A stretch of DNA of 59,074 bases, taken from assembly GCF_002377945.1 (NCBI RefSeq), contig NZ_DFQV01000020.1, positions 63,325 to 122,398 on the forward strand, written 5' to 3'. The notes below the pieces were generated by a model, which was not told where the DNA came from, did not search any database, and saw only the letters and a program-made list of their open reading frames with translations. This DNA is from Psychrobacter sp. UBA3480. GTDB taxonomy: Bacteria; Pseudomonadota; Gammaproteobacteria; Pseudomonadales; Moraxellaceae. A program made the translations under genes and the position numbers. Positions 49,676 to 59,074 of the stretch are shown here, one piece after another; the stretch's first letter is position 1; each line of letters starts with the position of its first letter.

Positions 49676-50842
49676 ATGCGTTATTCGTTATTAGCAGTGG
49701 CCGTCAGTTGTACATTAATGCTTACGGCGTGTAATAAGTCAACAGATACGGCGGAGCCAACTGCTGATACTAGCAGTAGCGCTGTGACAACAGCTGAAAC
49801 AACCTCTCAAACAGCATCTTCTGCTACGTCAGATTTTAAATCTGCTGAAAATATCGCTATGAATATTACAGGTGCAGGTGCGTCGTTCCCGCAGCCTATC
49901 TATGCGAAATGGTCATATGACTACAATGCTGCGACCGGCGGCCAAGTCAACTATCAGTCGATTGGTTCATCTGGTGGTATCAAACAAATTCAGTCAAAGA
50001 CAGTAGACTTTGGTGCTTCTGATGCACCGATGACACCTGAAGAGTTAGACGAAGCAGGTTTGATTCAGTTCCCAACAGTCATCGGTGGTGTTGTACCAAT
50101 CGTCAACATTGATGGTGTTGAGCCTGGTGCATTGAAACTAGACGGCACAACGTTGGCTGATATCTATTTGGGTAAAATCAGTAACTGGAATGACCCTGCG
50201 ATTAAGGCGATGAACCCAGATTTGACCTTGCCAGATGCCCCAATCACAACAGTATTCCGCTCAGATGGTTCAGGTACGACGTTTAACTTTACTGACTATC
50301 TTGCCAAGGTTTCACCAGACTGGAAAGACACCGTTGGTGTTGATAAAACCGTCAAATGGCCGACTTCTGCTACTGGTGCAGGCGGTAAAGGTAACGAAGG
50401 CGTTTCAAGCTACGTGAACCGCATGAAAAACTCTATCGGCTATGTTGAGTATGCTTACGCTAAGCAAAATAAGATGTCACATACTGCGCTGAAAAACGCA
50501 GCTGGTAACATTGTACAGCCATCTGCTGAGACGTTTGCTGCGGCAGGTGATATCGACTGGTCACAACAAGAAGGCTTTTATAAAGTCATCACCAACTCTG
50601 AAACTGACCAAGCATGGCCTATCGCTGCTGCGACCTTTATTTTGGTACATAAGCAACCAGAAAATCCTCAGCAAGTCGCTGGCGTGTTGAACTTCTTTGA
50701 CTGGGCTTATACCCAAGGTGATGACAGCGCTATGGAACTAGACTACGTACCATTCTCTGACACAGCAGTGGCATTGTTCAAAGAGAAGTGGAACGAAGTG
50801 AAAGGTAGCGATGGACAGCCTGTCTACAAGCCAGCTCAGTAA
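49676..50842 (+). CDS. pstS: Phosphate ABC transporter, substrate-binding lipoprotein PstS
   Basis: A 388-residue periplasmic phosphate-binding protein. The N-terminal signal peptide ends in the lipobox LMLTACNKS, so Cys21 or so is lipidated. A Ser/Thr/Ala-rich linker (about 22-60) precedes the binding domain, with GAGASFPQPIYAKW, SIGSSGGIKQI and FRSDGSGTTFNF, the phosphate-contact segments of PstS. I chose ATG 49676 behind AGGAG instead of an ATG 13 codons upstream. It is the first gene of pstSCAB-phoU and is followed by hairpins that may limit downstream expression. Confidence 0.96.
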   Translation: MRYSLLAVAVSCTLMLTACNKSTDTAEPTADTSSSAVTTAETTSQTASSATSDFKSAENIAMNITGAGASFPQPIYAKWSYDYNAATGGQVNYQSIGSSGGIKQIQSKTVDFGASDAPMTPEELDEAGLIQFPTVIGGVVPIVNIDGVEPGALKLDGTTLADIYLGKISNWNDPAIKAMNPDLTLPDAPITTVFRSDGSGTTFNFTDYLAKVSPDWKDTVGVDKTVKWPTSATGAGGKGNEGVSSYVNRMKNSIGYVEYAYAKQNKMSHTALKNAAGNIVQPSAETFAAAGDIDWSQQEGFYKVITNSETDQAWPIAAATFILVHKQPENPQQVAGVLNFFDWAYTQGDDSAMELDYVPFSDTAVALFKEKWNEVKGSDGQPVYKPAQ

Positions 50843-50882
50843 TTTGTTTCTGCTAAATACTATTTAGCAACCGACAAGTTAT

Positions 50883-50924
50883 CCTCTCGAATAACTATTC
50901 TCCGGTAGTTATTTGAGAGGTTTT
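50883..50924 (+). terminator. Terminator-like hairpin between pstS and pstC
   Basis: CCTCTCGAATAACTA (50883-50897) pairs with TAGTTATTTGAGAGG (50906-50920), 15 bp with one G-T pair, loop of 8, then four T. It may be a partial terminator or an mRNA-stabilising 3' end for pstS. Confidence 0.75.
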
Positions 50925-50998
50925 AACACAGCAAATTTGATGAATACATCTCGATAAATATGCTTACTCATACCGTTTAAGTTTGTTGTGTTAAAACC
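50919..50998 (+). repeat. Long inverted repeat between pstS and pstC
   Basis: GGTTTTAACACAGCAAATTT (50919-50938) pairs with AAGTTTGTTGTGTTAAAACC (50979-50998), 20 bp with two G-T pairs, around a 40-base loop. It shares two bases with the 3' arm of the previous hairpin. The second stem ends about 55 bases before pstC. Confidence 0.9.
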
Positions 50999-51051
50999 TG
51001 AGATACATCTTTTTAATATTTCGACTCATTCCATTCAATGCTGAGACACTT

Positions 51052-52005
51052 ATGACAGACTTAAGGTCCCAACTGGCTAAACAAAAACGTTACGACGCTT
51101 TATTTGTGAATTCTACTAAAGCGTTTGCCATACTCGTCCTCCTATCTTTAGGGGGCATTTTGGTGTCTCTAATTGTTGGAGCATGGCCGAGTATTCAAGA
51201 GTTTGGTTTGGGGTTTTATACCAGCAATAACTGGGATACAGTTGCCAATGAATACGGGGCACTAGCGCCTATTTACGGCACCTTAGTCACCTCATTTATC
51301 GCTATTATTATCGCGGTTCCAGTCAGTTTCGGTATTGCGATATTTTTAACCGAGATGTGCCCTAAGTTCCTCAAAAAACCACTTGGTATCGCCATTGAGT
51401 TGTTGGCTGGTATCCCATCTATCATTTATGGTATGTGGGGATTGTTCGTATTTGCGCCATTCTTTGGTGATCACATTCAGCCATGGTTCATTGAGCACGT
51501 CGGGCCTTTGCCTATTATCGGTAAACTGTTTGCAGGTGCGCCTATGGGACTGGGTATGTTTACCGCCTCCCTAGTACTTGCCATTATGATCATACCGTTC
51601 ATCGCTGCCACCATGCGCGATGTTTTCTCTGTCGTACCAGATTTACTGAAAGAGTCAGCATATGGCATGGGCGCGACGACTTGGGAAGTCATGTTCAAGA
51701 TTATCCTGCCTTATACCAAAGCTGGTGTCGTTGGTGGTGTAATTTTGGGTCTTGGTCGAGCATTGGGTGAGACGATGGCCGTTACTTTCTTGATTGGTAA
51801 TGCGTTTAATATCAGTCCAAGCCTATTCACTTCTGGTGTGACAATTACCTCAGCCTTGGCCAATGAGTTTGCTGAAGCGTCTAGTGAGCTACATCTTGCG
51901 TCTCTACTACATTTAGGCTTAATCTTATTTGTCATCACCTTCATTGTGCTGTCTTTAGCAAAACTGATGCTCATGCGCATGGATCACAAAGCAGGTAACC
52001 GATAA
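51052..52005 (+). CDS. pstC: Phosphate ABC transporter permease PstC
   Basis: A 317-residue inner-membrane permease of the high-affinity phosphate importer. About six membrane helices are visible (about 22-47, 78-104, 115-140, 165-190, 220-245, 282-305). The EAA-type loop ([28 protein letters not shown] in part) contacts PstB. It forms a heterodimer with PstA. The gap of 61 bases to pstA suggests one transcript. Confidence 0.95.
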   Translation: MTDLRSQLAKQKRYDALFVNSTKAFAILVLLSLGGILVSLIVGAWPSIQEFGLGFYTSNNWDTVANEYGALAPIYGTLVTSFIAIIIAVPVSFGIAIFLTEMCPKFLKKPLGIAIELLAGIPSIIYGMWGLFVFAPFFGDHIQPWFIEHVGPLPIIGKLFAGAPMGLGMFTASLVLAIMIIPFIAATMRDVFSVVPDLLKESAYGMGATTWEVMFKIILPYTKAGVVGGVILGLGRALGETMAVTFLIGNAFNISPSLFTSGVTITSALANEFAEASSELHLASLLHLGLILFVITFIVLSLAKLMLMRMDHKAGNR

Positions 52006-52066
52006 GTCTGTTACCGATTTATTGAACCTTGATAGATATTGATAAAAGATATGGGAAATAAATATT

Positions 52067-52972
52067 ATGCCTGCTAACAATGCGATCAATGCACCACTAC
52101 CTACTAAGCTAAACGGCGCTACCCGCTACAATCAAAGCCTTTATAACAAGCGTCGTTTGACCAACAAGTTAGGTCTGGGTTTTGCTATGTCAGCGATGGT
52201 TTTTGGCCTGTTTTGGTTGTCATGGATTTTGGTGACTTTGTTTGTTGAAGGCTTCCAAGGTATGGTGCAGCTACCAATCTTTACCGCTGATACGCCGCCA
52301 CCAATGAGTGCAGGCGGTTTGCGCAATGCTATTGTTGGTTCGGTCATGTTGGCGTTTTCAGGCTTGTTTATCGGTGCACCTATTGGCCTTATGACAGGTA
52401 TTTACTTATCTGAGTTTTCTAAAGGTAGTATGCTTGGCAAGGTCACTCGCTTTTTAAATGATATTCTATTGTCAGCACCATCGATTGTCATCGGTCTATT
52501 TATCTATGCACTGATGGTAAAAGGTCAAAGTTTCTCTGGTTGGGCAGGCGCGTTAGCATTGGCATTGATTGTTATTCCGGTAGTCGTGCGTACGACAGAA
52601 AACATGCTGAATCTGGTACCGAATAGTCTACGTGAAGCGGCCTATGCGCTAGGTACTCCTAAATGGAAGCTGGTCACTCAGGTAACTGTAAAAGCTGCGC
52701 GAGCTGGACTGACCACAGGTGTGCTATTGGCTTTTGCTCGAATCACCGGTGAGACAGCACCGTTACTATTTACCGCACTTAACAATCAGTACTTCAGTAC
52801 AGATATGGGTCAGCCTATTGCTAACTTACCCAATACCATTTACCAGTTTGCGATGAGTCCTTATGACAACTGGCATACATTGGCTTGGGCGGCAGCATTA
52901 CTTATCACCGCATCTGTCCTAGTATTGAATATTTTGGCAAGATTTATCGGTGGTAGAGGTCAGCCCAAATAA
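52067..52972 (+). CDS. pstA: Phosphate ABC transporter permease PstA
   Basis: A 301-residue partner of PstC. Membrane helices occur at about 38-62, 88-115, 135-158, 168-185, 222-243 and 273-295. The cytoplasmic loop SLREAAYALGTPKWKLV is the conserved contact with the ATPase, and ARITGETAPLLFTA is typical of PstA. It lies 61 bases after pstC and 88 before pstB. Confidence 0.95.
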   Translation: MPANNAINAPLPTKLNGATRYNQSLYNKRRLTNKLGLGFAMSAMVFGLFWLSWILVTLFVEGFQGMVQLPIFTADTPPPMSAGGLRNAIVGSVMLAFSGLFIGAPIGLMTGIYLSEFSKGSMLGKVTRFLNDILLSAPSIVIGLFIYALMVKGQSFSGWAGALALALIVIPVVVRTTENMLNLVPNSLREAAYALGTPKWKLVTQVTVKAARAGLTTGVLLAFARITGETAPLLFTALNNQYFSTDMGQPIANLPNTIYQFAMSPYDNWHTLAWAAALLITASVLVLNILARFIGGRGQPK

Positions 52973-53060
52973 GGGCTGAGAGCAGACCAGACCGTAGCAC
53001 GCTACACGCTAAGCATTTACTTAAACTTATATGAAATTAATTGAGCTAGGTTGAAATATT

Positions 53061-53981
53061 ATGAATGATGTCCTAAGCAACGTCCGTACGAACACGACTG
53101 CTGACAACTTTAATACGGCAACAGGCAGCCTATTAAATAGACCCATGTCTACTAGCGCCCAAGCTCAGCAACCAAACACTGCTGATTTCAGTAAGCAAAC
53201 GATTCAAGATATTCCTAAGAACATGCCTGCTGCAAAAATGGAAGTTCGAGATCTAAACTTCTATTACGATGATTTTCAGGCATTAAAAAACATCAATATC
53301 GATATCGCCGATAAAAAAGTGACTGCTTTTATTGGTCCTTCAGGTTGTGGCAAGTCTACGCTACTACGTACCTTTAACCGCATGTACGATCTATATCCAG
53401 GTATGCGTGCAGAAGGAAGCATTAATTTAGATGGCAAAAACATCTTGGGTAAAGACATCGATGTGAACTTATTGCGTGCTCAAGTTGGTATGGTTTTTCA
53501 GAAGCCAACGCCGTTCCCGATGTCAATCTATGACAATGTCGCCTTTGGCGTACGACTGTACGAAAAATTAAGTAAGGCTGAGCTGGATCATCGCGTAGAG
53601 TGGGCACTGAAAAAATCAGCGCTATGGCCAGAAGTGAAAGACAAGCTAAAAGCATCAGGACTGTCGCTATCAGGTGGCCAGCAGCAGCGTCTATGTATCG
53701 CACGTAGCGTCGCGACCAAACCTGAAGTACTGTTGCTTGACGAGCCGACATCAGCACTGGATCCTATCTCGACGGGTGCTATCGAAGATTTGATCGAAGA
53801 TCTGAAAAACGACTATACCATCGCTATCGTCACTCATAATATGCAGCAGGCGGCACGCGTATCTGACTATACGGTCTATATGTATTTAGGCGATATGATT
53901 GAGATGGGTGAGACCGATCAGATATTTACCAAACCTACCCAAACCGCGACGGAAGACTATATTACAGGTCGTTATGGCTAA
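53061..53981 (+). CDS. pstB: Phosphate ABC transporter ATP-binding protein PstB
   Basis: A 306-residue ATPase of the phosphate importer. Motifs: Walker [11 protein letters not shown]-loop [13 protein letters not shown] (the TPFPMSI tail is PstB-specific), signature LSGGQQQR, Walker [13 protein letters not shown] and the H-loop IVTHNMQQ. About 50 residues of Asn/Thr-rich sequence precede the normal start near [11 protein letters not shown], so an internal ATG (for example M54 or M59) is conceivable. phoU follows 119 bases later. Confidence 0.96.
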   Translation: MNDVLSNVRTNTTADNFNTATGSLLNRPMSTSAQAQQPNTADFSKQTIQDIPKNMPAAKMEVRDLNFYYDDFQALKNINIDIADKKVTAFIGPSGCGKSTLLRTFNRMYDLYPGMRAEGSINLDGKNILGKDIDVNLLRAQVGMVFQKPTPFPMSIYDNVAFGVRLYEKLSKAELDHRVEWALKKSALWPEVKDKLKASGLSLSGGQQQRLCIARSVATKPEVLLLDEPTSALDPISTGAIEDLIEDLKNDYTIAIVTHNMQQAARVSDYTVYMYLGDMIEMGETDQIFTKPTQTATEDYITGRYG

Positions 53982-54100
53982 CATTGATTGAGATTGAAAT
54001 CGGTACAAGCAGACAAAGCTAGTTAACATGTCATAAGCCGACTTTCTAACTTCGCAAGCACACCGCGCTATTAAAATATAGATTCTAGGGAATACCTCTC

Positions 54101-54886
54101 ATGCAAAGTGATAAGCATATCTCCAAAAGTTTTGACCAAGATCTTGATGAAGCCATCCGTTTATTTCTATACATGGGTGATAGCGCGGCTAACCAAGTGG
54201 CCAAAGCCATACACGCTCTTATCGATAAAGATGAAACACTGGCGCAAGAAGTCATCGATATGGACTTCGATATCAATCGAATGGAAGTCGAACTCGACGA
54301 GCACATTTTATTATTGGTCGCCAAACGCCAGCCAGCAGCCAGTGATTTGCGCTTAGTCATGTCAATCAGTAAAGGTGTGGTCGATTTGGAACGTATCGGC
54401 GATGAAGCGGTAAAAATTGCGCGAATGGCCAGTAAAATAGCGGCAGAAGGCAAATCAGCATACGGCTATGCTGAGGTTCAGCATTTGAGCAATCAAGTTC
54501 GTCTGATGCTAAACAACTCGTTAGAAGCTTTTAGTCAATCAAATGCGGAGCAAGCGTTTGAAGTGATGCGTAATGATAGCGTGGTCAATACCGAATATCA
54601 GTCAGCCATACGCGCCTTGATGACCTATATTATGGAAGACTCGCGCCATGTATCAAAAGTCATTAATATTATGTGGATATTACGATCGCTAGAGCGTATT
54701 GGTGACCATGCACAAAATGTCGCAGAGCTAGTCATTAACTATATCAGTGGGCAGGACGTGCGTCATTCAGACTATGCGATGGTCGAAAAAGCGGTGCAAG
54801 AAGCCAATGACCGATTGGCTGCTCGTCAAGTTAGTACATTGTCAGCCAATGATCTTGAAACGTCAGATAGTGATGAAGGCTGCTAG
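54101..54886 (+). CDS. phoU: Phosphate signalling protein PhoU
   Basis: A 261-residue cytoplasmic all-alpha protein with two PhoU three-helix repeats (about 15-105 and 120-220). The metal-binding patterns of each repeat are visible: DLERIGDEAVKIA and SLERIGDHAQNVAELV. In E. coli PhoU links the Pst transporter to PhoR and keeps the Pho regulon off when phosphate is plentiful. The C-terminal 25 residues are an extra polar tail. It ends the pst operon, with a bidirectional terminator after it. Confidence 0.96.
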   Translation: MQSDKHISKSFDQDLDEAIRLFLYMGDSAANQVAKAIHALIDKDETLAQEVIDMDFDINRMEVELDEHILLLVAKRQPAASDLRLVMSISKGVVDLERIGDEAVKIARMASKIAAEGKSAYGYAEVQHLSNQVRLMLNNSLEAFSQSNAEQAFEVMRNDSVVNTEYQSAIRALMTYIMEDSRHVSKVINIMWILRSLERIGDHAQNVAELVINYISGQDVRHSDYAMVEKAVQEANDRLAARQVSTLSANDLETSDSDEGC

Positions 54887-54913
54887 GAATGACTGTGATC
54901 TTCACCTTATAAT

Positions 54914-54946
54914 AAAAAAACGCGCTAAAGTAAGCGCGTTTTTTTA
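54914..54946. terminator. Bidirectional terminator phoU / yggX
   Basis: AACGCGCT (54919-54926) pairs with AGCGCGTT (54933-54940), flanked by seven A on the left and eight T on the right. It serves phoU and the convergent yggX. Confidence 0.92.
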
Positions 54947-54983
54947 TAACTACTAAATGTAGCTAGTAGAAAGCCAGTAAATA

Positions 54984-55274
54984 CTAGCTTTCTGGTGTCC
55001 AGCCTTGTGCACGCTCATAGTCTTCGTTGTCTAAGAACTTATCACGCTGCTCTGTCAAAAACTTTTTGGCAGCAGGATCCATCATGCTTAGATGGTTTTC
55101 ATTAATAAGCATCGTTTGATGCTCAAGCCATTCTTTCCACGCCTTTTCAGATACGGTCTCTTGCAGCTCTTGACCTTTTTTATTAGGGAAGGGTGGATGC
55201 GGCATCTTTGGTAAATCTTGCTTATATTTACGGCAAAACACAGTATTTGCTTGAGGGTTGAAAGTCTCAGTCAT
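54984..55274 (-). CDS. yggX: Probable Fe(2+)-trafficking protein YggX
   Basis: A 96-residue protein of the YggX family, linked to iron-sulfur cluster protection from oxidative damage and Fe(II) trafficking. The conserved Cys is in [13 protein letters not shown], and the family blocks [33 protein letters not shown] and EQRDKFLD are present. I chose ATG at 55272-55274 behind AAGGAA rather than an ATG six codons upstream. It is convergent with phoU. Confidence 0.95.
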   Translation of the reverse strand: MTETFNPQANTVFCRKYKQDLPKMPHPPFPNKKGQELQETVSEKAWKEWLEHQTMLINENHLSMMDPAAKKFLTEQRDKFLDNEDYERAQGWTPES

Positions 55275-55524
55275 AAGGCATTCCTTATTCATTATATTAA
55301 GTGGTTAAATCAAATATCATATGAGTCTATGATAACGGTCTTGGTAGATTTAGCAAAGGGTACTAATGTATATCGTCAAGCCTCTATTCATTTGTTATAA
55401 AGTCTCTGGTAGTTGGTGTATGACAAACACTAACTACGTTTGACCTTTTTATTGAAATTTCCAAAGCTAGTGATATTTTGAAAATGACATTGGCCAAACC
55501 AGTAGAGGTCATAGGACAAATAAA

Positions 55525-55549
55525 AACACCCGCATAAGTAGCGGGTGTT
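55525..55549 (-). terminator. Terminator after argH (minus strand)
   Basis: AACACCCGC (55525-55533) pairs perfectly with GCGGGTGTT (55541-55549). On the minus strand it is followed by TTTTATTT. It terminates argH. Confidence 0.88.
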
Positions 55550-55591
55550 AAGTTTAAATTAGCAAGTTGGCTGTTATTTGCAAATTAATGA

Positions 55592-57097
55592 TTAAGCAAA
55601 GGCTTTTAAGCGAGCACGGCCATTGATCACCGCTTGCTTGACTTGGTTTGGTGCAGTGCCACCTAAATGGTCACGAGCTGCTAATGAGCCTTCTAGCGTT
55701 AGATAGTCGAAGACATCTTCACCGATAGCATCGCTAAATTGCTGTAGCTGTGCCAATGACAAATCACTTAGATCAACACCCTCTTTGATGCCTAAAGCAA
55801 CAGCGTTACCAACGACTTCATGAGCGTCACGGAATGCCACACCTTGACGTACTAAGTAATCTGCCAAGTCAGTTGCAGTCGCATAGCCTTTCATCGTCGC
55901 AGCACGCATGGCATCGACGTTTGGCGTGATGTTTGGTAGCATATCAGCAAAGGCAAGCAGCGAACCTGTCAACGTATCAACGCAATCAAACAAAGGCTCT
56001 TTGTCTTCTTGGTTGTCTTTGTTGTAGGCAAGTGGCTGGCTCTTCATTAGGCTAAGCAAAGTCATCAACTGACCAAAGACACGTGCCGCTTTACCACGTA
56101 CCAACTCCGGTACGTCAGGGTTCTTCTTTTGCGGCATAATCGATGAGCCAGTACAGAAGCGGTCTGGTATCTGCACAAAATTAAACTGCGCTGACATCCA
56201 AAGAATAATCTCTTCGCTCATGCGTGACATATGCATCATCAGGATAGAAGCCGCTGAAGTAAACTCAATCGCAAAGTCACGGTCCGAAACAGCATCGAGT
56301 GAGTTTTGACAGATACCTTCAAAACCTAGTAGTTCGGCAGTGATGGTACGATCGATTGGGAAAGTCGTACCAGCAAGCGCTGCGCTACCAAGTGGCATCT
56401 GATTGATACGGCGACGTGCATCAACAAGACGCTCGGTATCGCGATACAACATCTCAAACCATGCCATCACGTGATGCCCAAAGCTAACAGGCTGTGCTGT
56501 TTGCAAATGAGTGAAGCCTGGCATGATAGTATCAGTATGTTGCTCAGCCAAATCAAGTAAACCACTTTGCAAACGTACTAATAACTCAATGATATTATCA
56601 GTCTCTTCGCGCAACCATAGGCGAATGTCTGTGGCTACCTGATCGTTACGGCTACGACCAGTATGTAGCTTTTTACCAACGGCACCTATAATGTCAGTCA
56701 AACGTGACTCGACGTTCATATGCACGTCTTCAAGGGCGATCGACCAGTTAAACTCACCTGCTTCAATCTCGCGCAATACTTGCTGAAGGCCATCAATAAT
56801 AGTGGCGACTTCATCAGCAGTTAAAATATCACATTCTTTCAGCATCGTTGCATGCGCAATCGAGCCTTGAATATCGTGACGAGCAAAGCGTTGGTCAAAG
56901 CCTACAGAAGCAGTAAAGGCGGCAACGAAGCTATCTGTCGCTTCACTAAAGCGCCCGCCCCACATTTGTTGGCCTTGGCTACTAGCAGGCGCAGTCTGCG
57001 TTGTGGTACTTGTTATAGAAGCATCTGTGCTAAAATCAGAGTCAGATGAACTTTTACTTGATTCAGGATTACTAGGTTTTGAAGAATTGGCGTTCAT
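55592..57097 (-). CDS. argH: Argininosuccinate lyase
   Basis: A 501-residue enzyme splitting argininosuccinate to arginine and fumarate, the last step of arginine synthesis. The fumarase/aspartase-superfamily signature [12 protein letters not shown] is clear, with [20 protein letters not shown] at the start of the conserved part and [12 protein letters not shown] and [17 protein letters not shown] in the middle. The first 45 or so residues form a Ser/Thr-rich extension that is unusual for ArgH. I chose ATG at 57095-57097; a TTG 15 codons earlier is unlikely. The divergent sensor gene may start inside this 5' end. Confidence 0.95.
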   Translation of the reverse strand: MNANSSKPSNPESSKSSSDSDFSTDASITSTTTQTAPASSQGQQMWGGRFSEATDSFVAAFTASVGFDQRFARHDIQGSIAHATMLKECDILTADEVATIIDGLQQVLREIEAGEFNWSIALEDVHMNVESRLTDIIGAVGKKLHTGRSRNDQVATDIRLWLREETDNIIELLVRLQSGLLDLAEQHTDTIMPGFTHLQTAQPVSFGHHVMAWFEMLYRDTERLVDARRRINQMPLGSAALAGTTFPIDRTITAELLGFEGICQNSLDAVSDRDFAIEFTSAASILMMHMSRMSEEIILWMSAQFNFVQIPDRFCTGSSIMPQKKNPDVPELVRGKAARVFGQLMTLLSLMKSQPLAYNKDNQEDKEPLFDCVDTLTGSLLAFADMLPNITPNVDAMRAATMKGYATATDLADYLVRQGVAFRDAHEVVGNAVALGIKEGVDLSDLSLAQLQQFSDAIGEDVFDYLTLEGSLAARDHLGGTAPNQVKQAVINGRARLKAFA

Positions 57098-58230
57098 ATC
57101 GGTACAAGACAAGTCAAGAGAATAAGAACTCGAGTATAGCAAATGATGAGGTTGCCTTACTAGCTACACGCTTAGAGTTTTTTATTCCTAAACTCATGGA
57201 AATCATGAGGCCTTGGCAGTGGCTGACATATATCTTTTTTTGGTCACTGTTTTTGACGGTGATTGAGCGCCATGGTCTATCAGGCTGGTCTGATTTTATT
57301 ATCAAGTTTTTTTCTCGCGTGATACAAAATGCACTGACAGTTATTCCCGCACTATATTTGGTCGATTATTTGCGTCCTGTCTTCAAAAACGCGAGCATTC
57401 CTAGTGTGAGTTTGCGTATTGTCATGCTCATGATGTTTTCTGCCACGGTCTCTATGGTGTTGGTGGTTTTGGTTATGATCAATCTAGGGTGGATGGAGTA
57501 TAACCGTCAAGCTTTTGTCATTAATTTGCTTTTCAACACAGTGCTTACCGGTGGTTTTACTGCTGTGTTCTTATTGTATTTTTTGCGTAGCTATCGTGAG
57601 CTTAATGCGCTTAAGTTGTCCTTTGAATATAAATTGACCGCTCAAAATGATCTAATAAAAGCCCGTACGGCTCCGCACTTTTTCTTTAATACTATCAATA
57701 CACTTGTATCACTGATTGAATCAAACCCGCCAAAAGCCGCTATCTTATTACAGCACGTCTCTGCATTGTTCCGTGCTAGTTTTAGTGGTACACGCGAGAT
57801 TAGCTTTGAAGAAGAGGTTGATCTTTGTGAGCATTATTTGGCAATCGAATCTAGTCGTTTAGCAGATAAGCTCGAAGTCAATTGGAAGTTACCTGAAGAA
57901 GATATCATGTACGACATGGTTATCACTGCGCTAACGCTACAAAGCGTGCTAGAGAAAATACTCCTCAATGTGGTAGAGATGACCACAGAAACTATCTGCA
58001 TTAATATCGAAGTCACGTGGGAACAACACCGAGTTAAAATCATGATTGATGTTGCGCTTCCCAAAAAGACATTAATCATTAATCATGACTTGCGCCAACA
58101 TATTGATTTCTATATTCAAGCTGATCGTTTGCGCGCCCATTTTGGACAAAGTGCTGATATACAAAGCTCGGTAGCCAGCACTCAAATTATCACCATTATC
58201 GACTATCCTCTACAAGACGTCGGTTTATAA
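57079..58230 (+). CDS. algZ: AlgZ/FimS-type sensor histidine kinase
   Basis: A 383-residue LytS-type membrane sensor. Four hydrophobic segments lie within about 43-170, followed by a coiled linker and the His_kinase domain with phospho-acceptor His200 in [13 protein letters not shown]. The ATP-binding part is weak: the N box region reads [13 protein letters not shown] and no clear glycine-rich box follows. Pseudomonas FimS/AlgZ, which with AlgR controls type IV pili, is likewise atypical. The start is uncertain. TTG 57079 keeps a FFIPKL segment resembling the FFLPDL of Pseudomonas FimS but overlaps the start of argH by 19 bases; ATG 57196 would avoid the overlap. Confidence 0.8.
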   Translation: MKNWRSYRYKTSQENKNSSIANDEVALLATRLEFFIPKLMEIMRPWQWLTYIFFWSLFLTVIERHGLSGWSDFIIKFFSRVIQNALTVIPALYLVDYLRPVFKNASIPSVSLRIVMLMMFSATVSMVLVVLVMINLGWMEYNRQAFVINLLFNTVLTGGFTAVFLLYFLRSYRELNALKLSFEYKLTAQNDLIKARTAPHFFFNTINTLVSLIESNPPKAAILLQHVSALFRASFSGTREISFEEEVDLCEHYLAIESSRLADKLEVNWKLPEEDIMYDMVITALTLQSVLEKILLNVVEMTTETICINIEVTWEQHRVKIMIDVALPKKTLIINHDLRQHIDFYIQADRLRAHFGQSADIQSSVASTQIITIIDYPLQDVGL

Positions 58231-58559
58231 CTTACTATTCTTTATTAGCTTTCTTCATTTTTTCAACTCTTAAAATCTTATATGGCATACTTATTGCATT
58301 ACCATGCATAGGTATCACAATTTGTATTTGATAAATAATGATTACGAATCAGTAATATCATAACTACCGTGAAACACAATTACACCATATAAAATCTACC
58401 TATAGCAGGAGTATATTGTCCGCTATAAAAACTGGTGGTTTTCGTCAGAATTTTATTAAATAATTTAGATTTTATATTCTAAGTGATTGATAATGAGTGC
58501 TAATATAGCCGTAATACTATTGAAAAAAATATTAAGTATGTCCTTGGATGGGAGTTTGC
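58231..58559 (+). other. Gap between algZ and algR
   Basis: A 329-base A+T-rich gap. It shows short palindromic pieces (TACC ATGCATA GGTA near 58301-58315 and an ATGATTAC/GTAATATCAT stem near 58337-58361). The size suggests that algR has its own promoter, but no clear -10/-35 pair was identified. No gene is seen. Confidence 0.45.
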
Positions 58560-59074
58560 ATGCGTATCGTAGTTTGTGATGATGAGCCCCTAGCGCGTGA
58601 GCGCTTGGTGAGAATTGTACAGGAGTCAGGCCATGAGGTAGTTGCTCAGGCCACAACAGGTGCAGAAGCCATCGTCGCTGTAAAAACCCAGCAGCCAGAT
58701 ATCATATTATTAGATATCCGAATGCCTGAAATGGACGGAGTGCGCTGTGCTCAAGAGCTTGCCAAACTTGAGCATCCACCAGCGATTATATTTGTGACGG
58801 CATACGACCATTATGCGATCGCAGCATTAAAAGCCAATGCAATTGGCTATTTGTTGAAACCTGCAAACAAAGATGAGCTACTAGAGGCATTAAACAAAGC
58901 AAAGAACCTAAATGCCGCTCAACTAAACGAAATTCGCAAGCTTGAAGACCCGACAGCACGTCCGATACGTGAACATATCGCTGCTCGTACGCATCGCGGT
59001 GTTGAACTGATTAAGCTAAAAGATATCTACTATTTTGCAGCAGATCAAAAATACGTCAAAGTGCGTCACAAAGA
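58560..59074 (+). CDS. algR: AlgR-type LytTR response regulator (3' end outside window)
   Basis: The first 171 codons of a response regulator; the gene runs off the window end. The receiver domain (about 1-115) has the acidic pocket Asp7/Asp8, phospho-acceptor Asp52 in IILLDIRMPEMDG, Thr80 and Lys100 in YLLKPANK. A LytTR DNA-binding domain starts near residue 138 (IAARTHRGVELIKLKDIYYF). The ribosome site GGGAG lies 6 bases upstream of ATG 58560. It pairs with the upstream AlgZ-like sensor. In Pseudomonas this pair controls pilus and alginate genes. Confidence 0.92.
   Translation, partial: MRIVVCDDEPLARERLVRIVQESGHEVVAQATTGAEAIVAVKTQQPDIILLDIRMPEMDGVRCAQELAKLEHPPAIIFVTAYDHYAIAALKANAIGYLLKPANKDELLEALNKAKNLNAAQLNEIRKLEDPTARPIREHIAARTHRGVELIKLKDIYYFAADQKYVKVRHK

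Overview
The window looks like a stretch of chromosome from a gamma-proteobacterium of the Moraxellaceae, most likely Psychrobacter. This is an inference from gene content, moderate A+T richness and protein features; no database search was possible. Almost everything is housekeeping. I see no prophage, transposon, CRISPR array or defence island.

Layout. Positions 1-4.2 kb hold the start of a leucyl aminopeptidase (minus), a cysteine hydrolase (minus) and the LPS-export permease pair lptF-lptG (plus). From 4.2 to 11 kb lies a mostly minus-strand block: a small methyltransferase, a DUF3817 membrane protein, xerD, a tusA-like gene, an unknown membrane protein, ruvX, yqgE and recN, plus a plus-strand PH-domain protein. 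After a 0.76 kb gap come ppnP and rlmB (plus); rlmB overlaps coaE tail to tail. The type IV pilus set pilB, pilC, pilD (minus) fills 13.9-18 kb. tpiA and secG follow, then tRNA-Leu(GAG).

From 20 to 32 kb is the classical translation and RNA-decay cluster: metY (initiator tRNA, behind a perfect consensus promoter), rimP, nusA, infB, rbfA, truB, then rpsO and pnp. A DJ-1/PfpI protein and two tiny acidic proteins sit between truB and rpsO. Several junctions in this cluster hold hairpins. The most striking is a perfect 18-bp inverted repeat inside the first codons of truB.

From 32 to 46 kb is a patchwork of accessory housekeeping genes: a macro-domain-like protein, a membrane-anchored coiled-coil protein, a YheV zinc ribbon, oligopeptidase A with an in-frame pentapeptide repeat, a baeRF3-type release-factor-like protein, an EEP-family hydrolase, a zinc-free alcohol dehydrogenase-like oxidoreductase, EcsC, AlkB, an alpha/beta hydrolase, an ABC exporter, an EamA transporter and class I fructose-bisphosphate aldolase. 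thiC (minus) is preceded by a TPP riboswitch with an enlarged P3 arm.

The phosphate regulon operon pstS-pstC-pstA-pstB-phoU (49.6-54.9 kb) has a clear Pho box in front and two large hairpins between pstS and pstC. yggX, argH and the AlgZ/FimS-AlgR sensor-regulator pair close the window; algR runs off the end. The AlgZ/AlgR pair is a known regulator of type IV pili in Pseudomonas, so it may act on the pil genes seen here, but that link is inferred.

I found no clearly new multi-gene system. The best candidates for undescribed biology are RNA-level: the truB hairpin, the pstS-pstC double hairpin, the rpsO-pnp spacer and the long ppnP leader.
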